Below, piece by piece: positions 21,814 through 33,143 of a stretch of 64,000 bases of DNA. The DNA lies in assembly GCF_000801105.2 (NCBI RefSeq), contig NC_079516.1, forward strand, positions 43,938,908 to 44,002,907, written 5' to 3'. How positions within the stretch are numbered: position 1 is the first letter of the stretch; the number at the start of each line of letters is the position of its first letter. This stretch comes from Raphanus sativus. Its lineage: Eukaryota; Streptophyta; Magnoliopsida; Brassicales; Brassicaceae. Below the pieces are notes generated by a model. The model did not search any database. It saw only the letters and a list, made by a program, of their open reading frames with translations, and had not been told where the DNA came from. Both the position numbers and the translations under genes were made by a program.

Positions 21814-24800
21814 GAAGAATATCAGATTTCCCACTTAATGAATATTTTTTTTCTTTTATTTGATTATTTCCCACATTAAATGAAGATTTAAGAAAAAAAA
21901 AAGGTTCTCTAACGGGAACAAATTTTATTTTGCACGTACAGGCAATTACATTGTTCATAAGTGATAAGTCATCATAACTCTTTATGAAGCATGTTATATC
22001 TTTTTCTTTGTGGCGTCTCCATTTTCTTTTTCGAGACTGTTTGTTGTTTTTGGTGTATATACATGCAATTACATTGGTAAATAAATACTCCAGTAAGTGA
22101 CACTGAATCAGCAATCACTCACATGCAGGAGGAATAAATGTTATAAAATTCACGTAAAAGCAATTACAATTAGATTAATTATGTGATCAACTTGAGGATT
22201 TATAATATGTCCTTGATGATTTATAATATAATCACGATAGACGTACAAGCCATATTTAAGTTATGAAACTCAGATTTTGGTTCTTTATAGATTTGCTACC
22301 AGAAAAGGGGTATCCACTTATATATTGTATTGTTCTTGGCTAAGGATGCAATTTTCTTGTTAGAATAATAACGAAGAGTTTTCATCAACTAGATTTGTGA
22401 GTGAGCTCCATAATCTCTAAATCTATGCTCAAATTATAGATAACAAACGCAATTCATAGATCTTAAAGGCCCACATACAATTTTATGTAAAAGAAAATAT
22501 TCTAATTGTGTTCTTCATTAGGTCCAATCATTTCTCTTAATATAAAGGATAGTTTTATCAAATTTATTGAATCAAAAAACTCGAAACGACATCTACAAAG
22601 TGTTTATAATATTTATAAAGTGTTTTGATATTGGGTGGGACTGTAGCAAAGAAAAAGCAAGTGTTTTTACATTTGTGGCTGAGCTCCCGCTATTTTATAA
22701 GGGTGATCAAACAAAAAATCTAGATAAATAAAATTATATATGTAAGGATGTTTTAGCTCCCTCGAAATAGTTTATTTTATACACATCCAGATAACTAGAA
22801 CTGAATCAGAAGTACACAGAAAATTTGAAGTGGATTAAAATCTATATTTCAAAAAAAAAACATTTTATATCAAATGTGGACTGAAAGTGAAACTGCACAA
22901 TAAGATAATTTTTGTTAACTATTTTTAAATACAAAACCCATACATAAGAACTTGACAGAGAAAACACTAGTACAGCAATTGTAAGTAATAACATATCGGT
23001 CTTCCAACTAGTTTGTGTTGCAAAATTTTCTTTTGATTACACTTCAAATTAATTAGCATATAAACCAGCTGATATATAGTGTCATACGTTATACGTAAAC
23101 TTTTTGTGGATAAGTTTGATTGATCTTAAAACAAGTAAATATAACATATATATACTTCATAATCTGCATTATGTTGGTTGAATGAAGTATCGCGTGACAC
23201 GTTACGTTTATGGACAACTATGAACAATTGAAGATGTCTTTTAGAAAAAGATGTGGGGCTTTTATCTTTTCTTCAAAGTGTATCCAATAACAAAAATGAT
23301 ACTAAATAAACCACATATATGTGCCTTTTTGTTTCGAAAGAGACAAGACATAAAGAAAGTTAAGAAACACATTAACAAAGAGAAATTGTAGAAGTATAAG
23401 TCATCTCTCAATCTCTTAGCGAAGAAGGAATGGTCTATTCTACATTTTAAAATATAACTTAAAATATTAGTGTAAATTTTTGTGTGTTTTGTCTTTATTT
23501 ACCAGTCAGTGTCTTTGTAAATTCTAATCAGGGGAAATAGTTATCAAATTTTACATTCGATTTCTTATACATGAATGCCAGCATATGAAATATACAATAT
23601 AAAACTAGTTACCAGACAAATGAGGTTCTGGTTATATTAAGATTGTTGTATAATGTACAAGTTAAACTCCACATTATAGTGTTCTGCAGACATCTTCTAA
23701 GTGGATTTCTGGATATAATAAATTTAGTCTTCTTTTTTTTCTGTAAAAAAAAAATTTAGTCTTCTTATAAATAGAAATCTACAATATAACTGGTTTTGTT
23801 TATAATAAAAATGTATCATATAACCGTTTTTAGTTGCATAGTTCCAGTGTCTAATTTATAAATTTGAGTTGCCAAGAATAATATCAGAAAATATAATAGT
23901 AATATGTTTTCCGAGTAAAAAATATAAAATAATTTTATCAGGAAACTTTGATTTACAAGTTTGATTTGTGTGACCAAAACCTAAGAAATGAGGTTTTAAG
24001 GCTTTTTTTCAGAAAAAGAAAAAAGAACTTGGAAATGAGATTCTAGTACAAAGAATGAAAACAGGTTTTATGTCTCAAAAAAATCTCATTAACTGCCTAG
24101 GAGATTATATTACTACATTCTACATATTCTATATCATGGAGTATTTTCTTTTAAAAAAAATAATAATCTGGCATGATAGACATGATTTGTAGTAATCATT
24201 CAAGTCCTATAAACTTTTTCCACAAAATTTATCTAGATATGGTGATACGCATTATTTTTACAGATTAGTTTATTGTGAATAACACAAAGAAGCTAGTAAA
24301 TGGACATATAAAAATAATGGTGGGGTGCTATGAGTCGAGTAAAAAATTACAAATGACGATGGTAGTGCATGAAATTGTTTTACCAATGATAACCATCAAT
24401 ATGACTATTAACTATAATATAACGAACTTTGGTGGTCGTCTGATAGCGCTAGAGGGAATTAAAAATCTAATACAGCGAATCCGAATTCATACTTCATCGG
24501 TCACACGGATATTGACTATTGCTTTCGACTCATTTGAATGTCCAGAAGAACATCTATCTGTGAGTTATACCTTTACATGGAGGTTAGATCTATATCTTTA
24601 GTAGATCCGGGTTTAACCCTTTTAGTTTAAAAAGAAAACTATAATATAATGAAAAATATCCTAAGACATGCGCAAGTGTTTATTAAGTTTTCATTTATCT
24701 ATATTATAGTTAAAAAAACAGTTTCATGCACTATATATCTTCATTATTTGTAATTTTTTAGTGTTTATGAATCTTCATTTATCATATAGATATTTGTCGA

Positions 24801-25112
24801 TTCATTTTTTTAATAAAATAAGTTGAATTTATGAATATATGTCCAAAAAAAAAGTTTCTGTCGATATAAGAAAATTCTGTCATATATTATAATGATTAGA
24901 AAAATTGGAAAAAGTTACTATAACAACCATTCTCTGAGACTAGTATTCTTTTCTTTTAGTAATCAACTACTCTGAATCAATATAATTTGGTTTAAGATTT
25001 TTTCACATAGATTAAGAAAATATAAATTTACCTTGATTATATAAAAATATCAATAAATAAAACGAATTCAATCAATAAGAAAAAAATTCAAATGCTACTA
25101 AATTCTATATAG
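21814..25112. other. Gene-poor AT-rich spacer, 3.3 kb
   Basis: No supported gene. The longest open frame (24275-24601, 108 codons) lacks an ATG at its 5' end, codon structure and family motifs. Short direct duplications occur (for example 'atttagtcttctt' near 23727 and 23754). No transposon ends are recognised. Confidence 0.5.
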
Positions 25113-25117
25113 AATAG

Positions 25118-26295
25118 TGATATATGGTGTTTTATACATCATTATATATATATGTTTTCTAATTGGTTTTCAAGTCTTTATCGAGTCTTTCTAGTCCTTT
25201 TCGAGTCATTACAGGTCTGGAGTTGCACTGGATGGAAGATGGACCTGCTGGAACAAAAGAAGCAGAAAACAGTGCAGTTTGGTGATTTTCACGCAGAACA
25301 GTCTGATGACTGTTCCCGATCAAGCGGAACAAGCAGACGGAGTGATCCCGCGGTTGTTCCCGACAAATAAGGAAAATACAACATCTCGGGATTTGCCCTA
25401 ATTATCCTCTTTTTCTCTCTGGCCGCCTGTGGCTTTTGATATAACTTCTTTTTCTATTTTTTCTACATCATTCTACGCTATTCTAGACCCTAAGACTCCA
25501 TTGTTGGGATTTACTTATTTGTAAAGGGAGAAGGATCTCTACACTCTTGAGAAGAATCCTGAACCCTATCTCATTTATTTTATTGATTCAGCATGTTTTC
25601 TTCATCTGTTATATATGTGTTCTCAGTTGCTATGGCTGAGTAGTCGGCTAGCTTGTCTAGGGTTCTAGGGTGTTGATTTCGTGAGCTAAACATAGATAAG
25701 TGAATCCATTGATTGTCTTCATTCATAACTGTTCTTATTGCTTGCATTAAACTGGCCGCTTAATGTTAGATCATAGGTTTAACCTGTTCATTAACCGTGT
25801 AATAGGTTGCTAGATCTGTTTTGAATGAGCATTGCATCCCTAATCAGCGAAAGTAGATATTAGGGTGTTTTGTGAACCTATCGGACTTGATCTCTATTGC
25901 TTGCGATCGCTTCTCACCTCAACGACAGTTAGACGGTGAGATCGATCAGCATAGGGAGCAGTACCACGACAGTGGGCTGTTCTACTTGAGTGATCCGAGT
26001 TCTAGACTGTTCTTATTAGTACTTGAATAATTGTTCAGCTCACAAGTTTTAGCACCCGATGAAGAAACCCTAGGCTGGCTTTTCTTTAAATTGAATTTAC
26101 ATTTACATTATTTGCTGCTTGTCACATTATCCTCGATCAAAACCCCCATGTTGTTTTAGCTTGATATTGATCCCATAAAAATAAAGTGTATTAGTTGGTC
26201 TCTGTGGATTCGATCCTAAAGTGCTACATCGACATACCATTCGATTGTGGTAGTGTGCACATTAGGTTAATTGGTGTGCGTGAACACGGATATCA
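25118..26295. mobile_element. Solo LTR of a Ty3/gypsy-type retrotransposon
   Basis: 1178 bp starting TGATAT and ending ATATCA (perfect 6-bp terminal inversion with TG...CA), flanked on both sides by the 5-bp repeat AATAG (25113-25117 and 26296-26300). No internal retrotransposon coding sequence, PBS or second LTR is present, so it is a solo LTR left by LTR-LTR recombination. The part near the right end (tctctgtggattcgatcc, then gtgcacattaggttaatt) resembles the LTR/leader of Athila/Tat-lineage gypsy elements; the lineage is from memory. Orientation seems plus. Confidence 0.8.
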
Positions 26296-26300
26296 AATAG

Positions 26301-26930
26301 TGATTAATTATTTTGCAACAAATTTTTCTTTTTCTAAACACCACTTAAAATGATAATATTATTCTTTTTCATATTGTTGCCTTGCCTTTGAGACTAGTAT
26401 GAATTGATTTTCTTATCTTGACTGAAAAAATATAAATGACACAACAAATAGATTGGGATATTAGAAGTATAAAAACAGAATGTATTACAGTGTTTGACAA
26501 GTGAGACATGGCTTTTAAGCTAACCCTTTAGGAAATGCACACCTTCCATGATCAAATAGTATTTTACAACAAAGTTAGTATGTTACTTGTTTGATTGACA
26601 TACTACAAAACAGTGAGCCACAATTTTAAATTACCTATTAAAGTTATATAACTATACAATCATTCTTATACTTTTCGGTACAAAACCACTAGCTTCTCAT
26701 AATCTGAAACATTTATGTATGCAAATAACTTACTTTTAATTGGTGAAAGGACTAATAATCGTGTTTCAAGTTTGATGTTTGTCAGACCATTAAGACAATC
26801 TAGATCTTAGTCAAAAACATTTCATGTAAAGATTATTTGTCAAATTTAATGAATAACTCATAAAACTCGTACTTTTTAACATGTAACCGTAAATACAATC
26901 TAAAAAGAACAACGAGGCGATGGTGTCAAA
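26301..26930. other. Spacer without recognised content
   Basis: AT-rich DNA between the solo LTR and the putative Helitron start. No ORF, repeat or RNA gene supported. Confidence 0.5.
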
Positions 26931-29670
26931 TCATATATATAATGCCTCACTTTTCTCTCTTCTTAAGGCATCCACATCAGCATTTTTTAAATGATGTGGG
27001 TCCCGCAAAACTATTAAATATCTTAACTCTGACCCAAAAAAAATATTTACAAGCGACATCTTCTTTGATCTTTTCATCTTCCCCAATTTGAAAAATGAAT
27101 CATATGTTCTTTCATTGATCGGAAGCTTTAAAATAGGTCATGTATTTAACCTTCTCCTTTTTACCTTTTCAGTTCTTCTTCTCCATTTCTCCTTTATCCT
27201 CCTCTTCCAATCAACAAAGGTTGTTATAACAGAGCATCGATTCTCAGATTACCCAGATATGCTCACTAAGGATTGAATCAGCTCTAGGATGTCGTCAACG
27301 TTTATACGAGGGAGCTTGACATGGAACCAAGCAACGTACCAATACAATCATGTTTGGCAGACGCTCAAGGTTTTGGGTCAAGTCCACACGCCGCCTCGGA
27401 TCCATTTGGTAAGAGATCCATAGACACGGTCAAAATCTCAAAACTTTAATTGAAATTCATCTCAAAACTTTAATTGAAATTCTAGATGAAGCAGCAGGAG
27501 GATAAGATGGTTATGCCTCCAAGGAAGGAGCCTGAAGTAGAGAAGAAGTAAAACTAGAGCATGAACCTGAGTCGGAATTTGGAGAAGAAAGGGAGAGTAA
27601 GGAGAGGAAGCAGGAAGCTTTAAAAGAGATAGAGATGGGGAATGCGGCAGCATACAAGTCTTTTAAAACACTATCAAGAATTAGTCATAACCATACAACT
27701 TGATGATGAAGATATCTCTTTATCACAAATCGTGCAGCTGCTCATTGGAGATGACAAAGGTATATTCTTTATGTATATGTGTATAGTTTTAATGTATATA
27801 TTAATCTACAATTTTTATGTGATTTTCTTGGAAAGTGGTTGCGCTCTAAATTTGATCATGTTTGATTCAGTATTATTAGTGCATTATTGTAGTCTTTTGT
27901 ATATTAGTCTATACTGATTTGTTTTCGAGATGGCTTAAATTGTTGTTCTGCATGACACAGAGGTGGATATCAGAAGCTTGGTAAGGAAAACACACAAAGG
28001 AGAGTTCCAATTGGAAGTGGAGCCGATGGATAGTGGCTCCATAGAGATCTCTATTGGATCAAGTTCGCTTAACTGGCCTCGACCAAAGAATATTAAGAAG
28101 AAAATTCTCGGGAGTCGAGAATGAGTGGAACAACTATAGTGAGGGCTCTGCAGGCTGCCACTGGATCTCTTCCTCCAATTGTTTCTCTTGATAAATTCAT
28201 GTCATCCACTGATTCAGAATCTCCATCTGAGTCAGATATTGAAAAAAGACCTCTTGTTTCAGATAATAATGGTGCAGAGGCGGTTATAGTTCTTATGTCA
28301 CCCAAAGAAAAAGCAAATACCGATCTTGGTACATCACCAGTTAAAGCCGAGAGTGATGAATTAGTATCCTTAATGCCTCATTCTGATTTGTAATCTGTTT
28401 GCATACCTACAGGTGAACGTCTATGGGAAGGTCCACTCCACTTGAGTGTTTCTTCTATGATCTCTGTCATTATTCTGAAAAGGTTTGTATTAATCAATGG
28501 TTCTATTAGTGATAGCAAACCTAGCTCAGTACTTTATTTCATCTACATTTCCAAATTTGGGTTTGCATATTTAAACATTTTTGTTGTGCTGACTAATCTA
28601 AGATGTTATACTATTACACCGTTTCTGAGCTGCATGGAAGATGTTATAAGCTTCTTATTCGCATTATAGGACATTTGATTTGATGTAAAAGTATATACAC
28701 TCACTGATATCATATTTCCTAATCTGATATTTTTCTTGGACAGTGGTGAAAAGACTACTACGAAAGAGTGGCCTATGTTGCTTGAGATCAAGGGTAGAGT
28801 CAGATAAGATGCATTTGAGAAGTTTGTTCGAGAGCTCCCAAATCCCATGAGTCGTGCTGTAATGGTATTCTTCTATGGCTTGCAACTTTCACATTCATTG
28901 CTTGAAAGCTGTCTACTTGGCTAAAGTAATAGGACTTGCTTTCCCCTACTTGATAAACTTTTTCCCAGTAGCTGTCATGTGTGCTTATATATAAACTTAC
29001 TTTTCTATTGCAGGTTATCCGTTTTTTTTTCTGCAAAGAAAAGTTCTCCAAGACTGAACAAGAAACCATTTATGAGGTATGTCCTTGGTAGTTAACTAAA
29101 TTTCTGTGTAGGAGCGTGTAATCTGGATTAACTGATCCAGTAAAAACTGAATTCATATAAACAAATCAATAGTTTTATTATTGATTTACATTTACATACT
29201 TTTGCTGATCCAGTAAAAACTGAATTCATATAAACTTAGGTTTCAAACCAGTCTCAGTCTATGAATAACATTAACCAAGTAAAACCTATTCTTTGTTTTT
29301 TTGAAAAACCACGCAAAATGCATCTTAGGATGCAATAAAGCATATGATATGAATTACCACTTTCAGTATAACATGGGCATATACAAAAATCAATACACCT
29401 AATACAAATACACAAAGAAAAACACAAGAAATTCAGATAATAAAAAATATATAAATGTAAATCAATAATAAAACGGAAAATTCAAGAATGGTATACAATA
29501 CCTAGAAGGCTTAAAACAGACACAAATATACCTGCGTGCAAGCGTGTAAGTAAATCAGTGACCACAACAAAACACACAAACTTCACAAATATGGTATCTC
29601 AGTTGCACACATTGAGATAGAGAAACAACTCTGTCAATGACCCCGCGCTTGCGCGGGGCTCAGCCCCTAG
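26931..29670 (+). mobile_element. Helitron carrying a host gene fragment (5' end tentative)
   Basis: The 3' end is clear: hairpin ccccgcgc-tt-gcgcgggg (29641-29658), then CTCAGCCC and CTAG at 29667-29670, followed by T (29671). The 5' end is a guess: A at 26930 followed by TCATATATATAATGCC, the best TC start I found upstream. Inside lies a decayed TFIIS/SPOC gene fragment on the same strand, as in gene-capturing plant Helitrons. A 31-bp direct repeat (at about 29140 and 29206) and an inverted repeat (29170-29200 against 29448-29475) precede the 3' end. No Rep/helicase is present. Confidence 0.6.
27961..29077 (+). pseudogene. Fragment of a TFIIS-central/SPOC domain gene
   Basis: Exon-like pieces in order: 27963-28123 (VDIRSLVRKTHKGEFQLEVE...), 28121-28393 in another frame (LPPIVSLDKFMSSTDSESPS), about 28412-28480 (GERLWEGPLHLSVSSM, the start of a SPOC domain), about 28742-28863 (SGEKTTTKEWPMLLEIKGRV and FEKFVRELPNPMSRAVMV) and about 29013-29077 (VIRFFFCKEKFSKTEQ). 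Intron-like DNA with GT/AG sites separates them, so it came from genomic DNA, not a cDNA. It is broken by a TGA after SRE, a frame change near 28121 and an in-frame TAA at 28805-28807. The N-terminal part, including most of the TFIIS-M region, and the C-terminus are absent. It resembles Arabidopsis AT5G25520/AT5G11430 proteins, from memory. A possible further exon is at about 27640-27760. Confidence 0.72.
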
Positions 29671-29997
29671 TGAAAAAAATTAGGACACAACACTAGAGTT
29701 TTGCTAAGGGTGTTAACTCATTTTTGCATACAAGAACAATATAACAATAATTCACTCTAAAAAGAAGATTAGTGCCCGGAAAAGAAAAAGCAAATGCACT
29801 CATCACTGACCCTATATAAACACTTGCAATGCAAAGGTACATTCTCTCAAGCTAAAACTAAAAACAAAGAAGCAAAGAGAGAGAAAAAAACTCACTCTCT
29901 CCTTTTTTTCTCCTACCATAAACTGAATATCAACTCTCCTTTTTTTTGGGCTCTACAACATATAATTTGTAAGCCAATCATTTTCTCTTCAAGGCCG

Positions 29998-30726
29998 ATG
30001 GATTCGCCTAGTACCCAAAAGGCTAAACCGAGAAAGATGAAGGCTGTTGTGAAGAAGTCTCGAGTCCAAAAACTCTTGGATTTGTTTTACCGAGTGGTCG
30101 AGATAACAGTAGTTATGGTTACAGTGGCCAAGCTCTGTTACCAACTAGTCACCATGTTCGAGGACTCTGGTCTCACACGTTTCCTCATCAACCGTCACCT
30201 TGCTTTCCTCTTGGGGAACGCGATAGTCATCGCTGTAGTCGCCAAGTGCGGTCTTTTTGCGAATCAAGAACCACACGCACGGAGAAACAGCAATGATTTT
30301 TACGACGAGTTTGTTCAGGAGGAGAGCTCGAGAAGAGAGCAGAGTTTACATGCAGATGTGACATGCAGAGAAAAACAGAGCAGCGAAGAAGACATATCAA
30401 AACAGAGCATGCTGGAGAAGAACAGGGCAAAACAGAGTACTGAAGATAACAGAGAGAAACAGAGTACTGAGAAGAAGGACATAAGTGTAAAGAGACAGAA
30501 ACAAGTCATCACCCAAAAACAGGAAAGCCCGAGGAAGAGTTACGAAAGGAGTGGGTGTGAGAAGCTCGAGGGCTCGAAGAAGAGTTCTTGTGGTTGTGGA
30601 AGATTGATGAGATCGGAGACTGAGAGACCTGCTGAAGTTTCTGATGATGAACTCAGGTACAAGATCGAGTCTTTCATTGCGAGACAGAGGAGGAACCAAA
30701 AGGATGAAGAGTTTTGTATTGTTTAG
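29998..30726 (+). CDS. Plant protein of unknown function with two hydrophobic segments
   Basis: A single exon of 242 residues. I start it at the ATG at 29998 (MDSPSTQKAKPRK); the longer frame from 29794 would put a low-complexity leader in front and is probably UTR. Residues about 33-55 (VVEITVVMVTVAKLCYQLV) and 66-87 (LAFLLGNAIVIAVVAKCGLF) are hydrophobic, and the first 30 residues are basic. The middle is rich in Lys/Glu/Gln/Ser with repeats of EKQS type, and the end ELRYKIESFIARQRRNQK resembles the DUF761 C-terminal motif. Position between RPS25 and the SFH3 remnant fits AT2G21560 (described as nucleolar-like). I do not know its function; N-terminal membrane anchoring is an inference. Confidence 0.85.
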   Translation: MDSPSTQKAKPRKMKAVVKKSRVQKLLDLFYRVVEITVVMVTVAKLCYQLVTMFEDSGLTRFLINRHLAFLLGNAIVIAVVAKCGLFANQEPHARRNSNDFYDEFVQEESSRREQSLHADVTCREKQSSEEDISKQSMLEKNRAKQSTEDNREKQSTEKKDISVKRQKQVITQKQESPRKSYERSGCEKLEGSKKSSCGCGRLMRSETERPAEVSDDELRYKIESFIARQRRNQKDEEFCIV

Positions 30727-31330
30727 ATAAGTACTAAGAAAAAAGCAAGGAGAAAAAAAGAAGAAGAAAAACTTTTTGTTTATGCAACAAATAACATTCA
30801 CATATGTGTGTTTGTAAATATAAGGGTGAAAATATTTGAAAGCCCCAGCATAAAATGTTGTTTTAGCTTTTCTCTTTCTTTTTTTTCCTTTGTAAAATTT
30901 TGTTCCATCTTATAAGCTATATAATCTATATTTTCTGTAAAATTAGTCTTATGGTAGACATATATCGGAAAAACATGATGAGCAAGAAGCAATCAACAAG
31001 GAGAGTATTAAAGGATCCATTGTTCATAAATCATCATTACTCTTTATGAAGCATTTTATATCTATGTGCATATAACTCACCCAAAAATAGCACGGACAAG
31101 TCTTGTATGCCTTGGTTGTGAGCAGCAGGAACGTCTTGGGCAGATTGAACCGCATCTGTAAATGAACCAAAGCATGTAATCGGATCTATTCAAGCTTCAT
31201 CTATGTGGGTGGTAACTGCACTTGTGAAGACAAATGTGAATGTGTGCATTCAGACAAAGGCCCATGGAACAACCCTGGCATGTTCAAAATACTTTTCAAA
31301 CGATGGAGAATTCTTCTAAAATCCGGAAAC

Positions 31331-31446
31331 TAAGGCCATGTTTATTGCATTAAGAACGGTTTTTAGTTTTTTTATTTAAAATTAAGAGACTATTACGCTA
31401 AAAACTCAAAATCCGTCTTAAGAATCCTATAATAAACATGCCCTTA
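31331..31446. mobile_element. Short MITE with TAAGG(G/C)CATGTTTATT ends
   Basis: 116 bp. The left end taaggccatgtttatt and the reverse complement of the right end (taagggcatgtttatt) match at 15 of 16 bases, and further inside ttaagaacgg pairs with the matching right-hand segment. I could not establish a target duplication, so the superfamily is open. Confidence 0.65.
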
Positions 31447-31898
31447 CAAAACAGTAGAATCTAAACTGTACCGACTGTTCAAAACGGAAAAAGAAAGCAG
31501 TTGAATCTGATTTAAAGCGTGTTTGAAATATTTGCCCCAAAAAAAACGTGTTCGAAATGAAAGCATTAATTCTAATGGTGAATTACTTGAAAGACATTTA
31601 TTAGAAGATCATAGTTGATTATAAAGAAATAGTAATAAAATCACTTAAAAACTACGAACATAGTATATATATACAAAAAACAATAGCTCACATCACAAGT
31701 TTATACAAATAATATTTAGTATATAAAAGAAGTTCGACTCTGATTTGTATGATATCATTTGAGAATGAATTCAAAACCAAATCCATGGATTCAAGTCCAA
31801 AGTGAATAATATTATATACTAATTGGTTGAACTAGAGCTGTACATTAGATTTTTTTTTTTTGACAACAGCTGGACATTAAATTAAAAGAAAAATTATA

Positions 31899-32127
31899 CT
31901 CCCTCCGTTTCATATTATTTGTCGTTCTAAGTCTTTGCACACAGATTAATAAAACATTTAATTTTACATATTTCCAAAATAAAAATACTATTACCAATAC
32001 ACATCGACCAATATAAAAATAGAATAAAAAATATTTTCAATAAATTTTGCATTGAAAACCGAAAACGACACTTATTTTGAAACAAAAATTTTGCTCTAGA
32101 ACGACATATAATTTGAAACGGAGGGAG
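31899..32127. mobile_element. Stowaway MITE (Tc1/Mariner type)
   Basis: 229 bp with ends CTCCCTCCGTTTCA...TGAAACGGAGGGAG, flanked by TA on both sides (31897-31898 and 32128-32129). The inverted repeats extend to about 32 bp (through tgtcgttcta) with few mismatches. These are the hallmark ends and target site of Stowaway elements. Confidence 0.92.
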
Positions 32128-33012
32128 TAACAAGTTGTATCAAAGCTTAGAGAATGGTGCCGAGTGGTCTTGTATCAAAAGTTTTTTAAACAAAAAGTAG
32201 AGTTAAACGGCATGTTCCATTGGTAAAAACAGTGGTACAAAATGAATTCCAATTTCGCCAGAAGATTGAAGAATTGCCGGTTTACGTAGTTTTTGGTTAT
32301 TAGGCTCTTTTTCAAAAAAAGGTTTCATGTTAATCAGAATTAGATTTTTTTTTATATTACTTTATTTTTTCTAACTTCTGAGATGAGACTTGGATTGACA
32401 TCTAGGAAAACTCAAACAAATGTGATTTACTTGCGGTTCTATCACTCAACTATTTTAATGGCTACATCACTTGTTATTTAAAATGTGATTAGGTTATTCT
32501 ATTATTCCACTTTGTTATTCTAGTCAAACTTGTTACAACTTACTTACACTTTTTAGTTTGCTATTCTAGTCACATGTATTTGTTTTTCTTTTTCCGGGGC
32601 AGATTTAATTACCCTCAGCCGTGAATCCCTGAGAGATGAAAGGAGGAGGTTGTTATTTATTCGGCGGTTTGATGTCCCCTAGTAATGGAGTTAATCATAG
32701 TGACAGTGGTGAGGCTAACAATCATATATGTCGTCAGGCATTTGTTCATCATTAACAAAAACAAAGCACATAGTCCAGTTACAGCGTTTGCAAGTTGCAA
32801 CCACTGTAGGTGAGAGAATCTACAAATCTATTATCAATTTATCATACAAAAGTGCCTAACCAAATACTTGTAAACATATATTCTTCTATCAGGCACAGTC
32901 TAGTGGTAGTAGTAAGCAAGAGCTCAAGAATCGAATATGATACTTCTGCTGAAAATATAGAGGACAAGTCCCTCTATCTGACTAATCAATGAGATTCACA
33001 TGTGCAAAGTTT

Positions 33013-33099
33013 ATAAGGCTGAATCTATGACAAAGTAGTTCATAAGGCTGAAACTATGACAAAGTAGTTCATAAGGCTGAAACTATGACAAAGTAGTTC
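33013..33099. repeat. Three 29-bp tandem repeats in F-box 3' flank
   Basis: Three head-to-tail copies of a 29-bp unit that begins ataaggctgaaact and ends caaagtagttc; the first copy has one change (aatct for aaact). A partial fourth start follows. They are 45 bp or more beyond the F-box stop codon, in its likely 3' UTR. Confidence 0.9.
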
Positions 33100-33143
33100 A
33101 TAAGGACATTCTATCTATAGCCACGAGGGACACTTCATTCTCT

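Larger units (their letters stand above)
30727..33012. other. Spacer with two MITEs
   Basis: AT-rich spacer of 2.3 kb between the unknown protein gene and the F-box gene. It holds two inverted-repeat elements listed separately and no supported gene. By memory of Arabidopsis order, DHFR-TS3 (AT2G21550) would lie near here and is absent. Confidence 0.5.

Noticed and set aside
21773..22114. 113-codon minus ORF ending RPAGIEPAT
   Set aside because: It is the antisense of the tRNA-Tyr T-arm, a well-known false protein tail; the rest has no motif.
24275..24601. 108-codon plus ORF in the gene-poor spacer
   Set aside because: No true ATG at the start, no motif, isolated in AT-rich DNA.
25152..25370. 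72-codon ORF starting MFSNWFSSLYRVF
   Set aside because: It lies wholly inside the solo LTR and has no gene-like features.
24925..26400. Repeated 'gagactagtat' as Helitron 3' ends
   Set aside because: No hairpin precedes either copy.
29794..29997. Longer N-terminus for the unknown protein at 29998
   Set aside because: The extra 68 codons are low-complexity leader-like DNA; the inner ATG starts the basic domain and lies in a better context.
33013..33099. Possible CRISPR-like repeat array
   Set aside because: The copies abut without spacers and the genome is plant nuclear; it is a simple tandem repeat.
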